Below are positions 60,393 through 64,000 of a stretch of DNA of 64,000 nt, one piece after another. Below the pieces are notes generated by a model. It saw only the letters and a list, made by a program, of their open reading frames with translations, had not been told where the DNA came from and did no database searches. Source of the stretch: Glebionis coronaria (lineage: Eukaryota > Streptophyta > Magnoliopsida > Asterales > Asteraceae); the NCBI GenBank assembly GCA_025667525.1, contig JANFOE010000581.1, positions 496,001 to 560,000 of the forward strand, in the 5' to 3' direction. A program made the translations under genes and the position numbers. Every line of letters begins with the position of its first letter. Positions within the stretch are counted from its first letter, which is position 1.

Positions 60393-60521
60393 CGAACATA
60401 TCATTTTCAACACATTTCTCAAGAAGCCACTCGTAGTTCGCATCTGTCCAACCATCATCAATCAGATCCTTGGATTTTTCATACATATACTTTAGTACCT
60501 CGTGATTTCAAAATAAGGCAT
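60393..60521 (-). pseudogene. Exon-like fragment with one stop codon
   Basis: Minus strand, between the acceptor tgtatacag and the donor TTCG|GTAAGC. It reads YMYEKSKDLIDDGWTDANY then EWLLEKCVENDMF, with a TGA upstream in frame. The strong splice signals and coherent protein support an ancient exon; the gene is not identified. Confidence 0.45.
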
Positions 60522-60638
60522 CTGTATACAATGGCATCATCTGTGGTTTTGTGTCTATAAAGCCATCACCAGGGATTGCAAGTAAGGTCCCATTCCTTTA
60601 CATAATAATCTAAACTGTTTTAATGTTTTTGGTTGCAG

Positions 60639-60890
60639 CTGCTAAATACAGGGTGAAGATAAGCAGTACCAAGTTGAAGTTTTTGGTGGCTAACAAGATA
60701 AAAGAAAGGGAGTTCAAGCAGCGTCTTTGTGGATGTGACATTGGATGCAGATTGTGTGGACGATCCGTACGCCTGGCTGGCGATGCCGGAGCAGTGGAGG
60801 AGTGGGTCTTCGTCGGTTCAGGTCAGGTAGGGTCAAAGCATCTCAAGTAGAATGACCAGGTCACAGTCTTGTCTTAAGGAGATGCAAAAG
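60639..60890 (+). pseudogene. Exon-like fragment of an unidentified gene
   Basis: Acceptor tttggttgcag and donor AAAAG|GTGAGT (strong consensus) bound it. The frame reads AAKYRVKISSTKLKFLVANK and on to a cysteine-bearing CGCDIGCRLCGR before a stop at 60848. Not assigned. Confidence 0.35.
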
Positions 60891-61647
60891 GTGAGTCAGT
60901 TGATACCAATCCATTTAAAAAGTTTTAAATATGATTTTATGCGAGATACAATGTTAAAGGTTTGTACTTCTGGTCCTTATGGCATAGTTAAATTATTGAT
61001 GTTACACATGCTCAAATAGCATGAATTGTTTCTTCATAAATGGCATGATTGATAAACTGTGGAATATTGATCAGTTTATATCAGCTATTCTATCTGTTGT
61101 TACTGGTATATATTTTTTAAAATTTATATATAGTTGACCCATCTTCCGTTCTAACTTGACCTTTCGACTTGTGTGTAGCGATTCCTATAACTGCTTATCA
61201 ACCTAAATGTAAGCATAAGCACCTTGGAATTTGGATGATCCAAACTAAGCGAGTGTTTTAAAATTCTGTTTATTTAAGTTTAGGTAAACCGGGTCGTTAT
61301 AGGAGGTGTAATTACCTTGGCAGGAACAAAACATAAACCCATCTTATCTATGTGCTTATACTTATTTGAAATGTTTACAATACCATTTTCAAAAGAGTAG
61401 TGTTATCCAAATCAAAAACCAGCAGTCCAAACCAAGTAACTAACTGAAGCAGTTGCGCATACCATGTAGTTTTTTTGTAAAATATTTGAAAACATTAAAT
61501 CATTCGATTTAGGATGTTGAATGCGCTAAAATAGTCCCAAAAGGAATTATTTCAGTAACTTTTACCCAGCCTCGATGACTATCTTATTACTTCATTTTAT
61601 TCATATCGAGCCCAGGTCTTAGAAGAGGTAATATACATAATATTTAC

Positions 61648-61803
61648 CTTTGGATATACAGTGGAAACTTTTAGCAGAACGTTTTGTTCCTTTTCAGCTT
61701 CTTTAGAAAGATCTATTAAAGTATCAACACGGTCTTCCAGCACCAGCCATTTGTTCAATGAGAGTGATGCATTTTTACCATTGCCACCAAGGCAACATTT
61801 CAT
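61648..61803 (-). pseudogene. Exon-like fragment of an unidentified gene
   Basis: Minus strand, ending at the donor CCAAAG|GTAAAT. It reads KWLVLEDRVDTLIDLSKEAE then KEQNVLLKVSTVYPK, a helical, charged segment. Family unknown. Confidence 0.4.
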
Positions 61804-62537
61804 GTCACTATGATTAGATACCCAAAGTCAATCTATATTGTGAGCAACACATGTGGTATGGATTTTAACAGTTATATGTCGGAGGTGTGTGTTTAGATGG
61901 AATTACATAGATATCGAGAGGCTAAGGTCATGTATCAAGTATAAATTAAACAACACATATATGGTATTATTAAACTTGATTGAAAATATTAACATTGTTT
62001 TTGCAGTAGGTGAAGAAAGATTAATTCTTTCCTGTAGCTTAAACAACTTTGATGATATTGCACCGTATTAAATAAAAGATGTGTTGGTCGAATTCTGTGC
62101 ACCAGGTATGTCATTTTATGTATTTTGCTATTAATTTCATATTGTTAACTGATCAAACATTGATAAGGTGGTGTTTGGATTTGCATTTTAGACTCAACAG
62201 TGAGTTTATAAATTATACATCTGATGAACCGTCTTTTTTGTAAAGTTTAAGCATAGTATTTTGAGGACTAAACTAAAGTATTGGCAGTTTTGGATGGCTG
62301 TTAGTAGTGATGCTGGTGAGAAATGTATTTTTTTTGTTAATGCCTTTAGCTTCCAGTAAATAGATGTAAACCAACAAAAATAGAATGATTTGTATGCATC
62401 ACATAGTTTCAGGCTTCAGCATTATTAACTATAAACCACAGTTGTATGACACTTTTCTCAGTTACCTATAGAATCCCATAAATATAATAAAATTACGATA
62501 CTAAATGAGGTCTTATTTTATCAAAGGTTTGATATGT

Positions 62538-62709
62538 GGAAATCTAGAATACGCAAAATACAAAATCATTATGGGTAGTGAACGAAAATCACCCGTTGTA
62601 TCAAACGATATTCGTAAACTCACAGCATACCGTGAAGGTGGTCATGCCCTCATCGCCATACACACTAATGGGGCTCACCCTATACACAAAGCCACCATTG
62701 TTCCTAGAG
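62538..62709 (+). pseudogene. FtsH/i-AAA zinc metalloprotease exon with a broken HEXXH site
   Basis: The frame reads [36 protein letters not shown] and [14 protein letters not shown]. It closely follows the protease-domain start of plant organellar FtsH (FTSH4/FTSH11-like), normally membrane-bound and ATP-dependent in mitochondria or plastids. The zinc-binding HEGGH is REGGH (62631-62645), losing the first metal ligand. A donor-like AGAG|GTATGC ends the exon. No AAA domain or second protease exon adjoins, so it is a displaced, non-functional fragment. Confidence 0.75.
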
Positions 62710-64000
62710 GTATGCTATATATCATCATGTATGGCACTTTGGCTAATCTTAAAATATGGTTATCTGGTTATGTGAATGTTGTAACTTGGCACGTCCAAAC
62801 ATCTCTTACGTAATTGTATATCTTTTAAGCTGATTCTTTACAATATTAAATAAACCTATTCATTTCTTATAAATTTGACTGGTGGTATCCTTTGAAATTT
62901 GAATAACTTTATCCTAACTGAATTTGATAAGTGTGCTTTATCGGTACGGGTGACCGGATACAAAAAAAAACTTTTTTACTTGTACTAAACTTTTTATTGG
63001 TAAATACAATAAACATAGTGATGACTGCTGAGTAAGGTTCATATATTTATCCATAAAAAAGTTACAGGCTCACCAATGCTTATGTGGATTGTTCTAATCA
63101 ATTTTCCAGGTTCAATACAAGAAATGAGCTAATCCAGTCCTGACAAACTACCAAAAATATGAAAATAGGGACGTCAATAGAGAAACATAAGAATAGGCTC
63201 ACAGCCTCACACTAGCCGAACTGCTTTCTCAGGATCCAATCTAATATATGGTGCATACTTTTATCTCTTAGATCATCTTTAGTCATGTAATATTCGTATA
63301 AAAATTGAAGGACTTCAAGTGTCTCTAGATATGATATCTTCATTTCGGAGTGTTGTTCCTTTATTTGTTAGTACAAATATATAATTAAACTTCTATTGAT
63401 ATATATGATCAATGTGACAGGGGTTTAGTTTACATGTGGAGCAGTTGCAACAAGCTTTTATGCACGCGATCATACTATAAAGATATCAATCAATGTCGCA
63501 ACCAGTTGGGAAAACATTCGTGTGCGTACGTGCAGTGATCATGGGTCGTTGAGTACCATTAGGATCATGTCACAGCATTAAGAATCATGGTTTTAGTATT
63601 ACAAGTAATAAGCATGTGAACAGGTGTTTCTTGGCTATACACAATGTCAGATCCATTCACCCACCAGGCCAAGTTATGACACCAAGTTTCTCATCTAAAT
63701 TCGATCATACCCACGTGGAACCAAGTTCGATCGGCATTGATATGAATTAGACCCGTCACACCATTAAAATCAGTCTTCGATAATAACTGAAACGTCATAT
63801 CCTTTTCTTGATTAAGGTATCAATTGCCCGTGCCACGGTCCATCCAGTATCACGCATACCGCGTTTATATATTTGGCCAAAAATTCTTGACCTCTTATGC
63901 TTTGGAAGCCGGCCATACCTATCACCGATGATGATGGAAAACTGTACTTATATCGAGCAAACTTAAAGGCAAGCAAGCCTTATCTTTTCTTTAAAGCAAC
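62710..64000. other. Intergenic DNA to the window end, nothing recognised
   Basis: The next FtsH exon does not follow. No reading frame, RNA gene or bounded repeat is supported in this stretch. Confidence 0.5.

Overview
The window is nuclear DNA from a flowering plant, almost certainly a eudicot. It is AT-rich, has very few host genes and is packed with nested LTR retrotransposons, MITEs and microsatellites. The style of the Copia gag and the Athila/Tekay-type Gypsy elements resembles Asteraceae repeats; this is an inference from memory of family style, not a database result, and no genus is claimed.

Layout. 1-2.1 kb: LTR-like DNA (minus orientation) with a GC-rich cluster of hairpins. 2.6-4.3 kb: degenerate transposon-like DNA. 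5.1-9.4 kb: an LTR-bounded chimera flanked by the 5-bp duplication ACTTT. It has a 5' LTR, then about 1.2 kb of foreign DNA holding a spliced gene for a small secreted cysteine-rich peptide, then the 3' non-coding region of a SIRE-like Copia element, then a 3' LTR. 9.6-14.4 kb: a decayed chromoviral (Tekay/Del-like) Gypsy pol and its LTR. 15.5-17.1 kb: a CACTA remnant carrying a hAT MITE. 17.7-21.0 kb (minus): an S-domain (G-type lectin) receptor-like kinase, spliced once and broken by a frameshift. 22.5-25.3 kb (minus): a Copia pol remnant split by a 1.75-kb Harbinger-type fold-back element and abutting a 2.03-kb solo LTR (25.3-27.3 kb). 27.6-28.0 kb: a second hAT MITE.

31.3-54.6 kb: an Athila-type Gypsy element (LTRs about 1.7 kb) into which a 12.2-kb SIRE/Maximus-like Copia element (LTRs 398 bp, duplication AATGG) inserted in reverse orientation. 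The Copia LTRs differ at 2 positions by eye and the Athila LTRs at about two dozen, which agrees with the nesting order. 54.6-57.7 kb: AT-rich DNA with a (TA)n tract of about 360 bp. 57.7-62.8 kb: a mosaic of exon-like fragments on both strands, including pieces resembling Rab GDP-dissociation inhibitor and an FtsH/i-AAA protease with a broken zinc site.

Best candidates for something undescribed are: the cysteine-rich peptide gene inside an LTR-bounded chimera (5711-6035); the Harbinger-type element whose core is a huge hairpin of 20-bp units (23391-25140); and an iterated CGATC-type leader motif shared by two unrelated retrotransposons (Athila LTR and Copia 5' leader). Coordinates were read by eye. 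No alignment, folding or database search was run.
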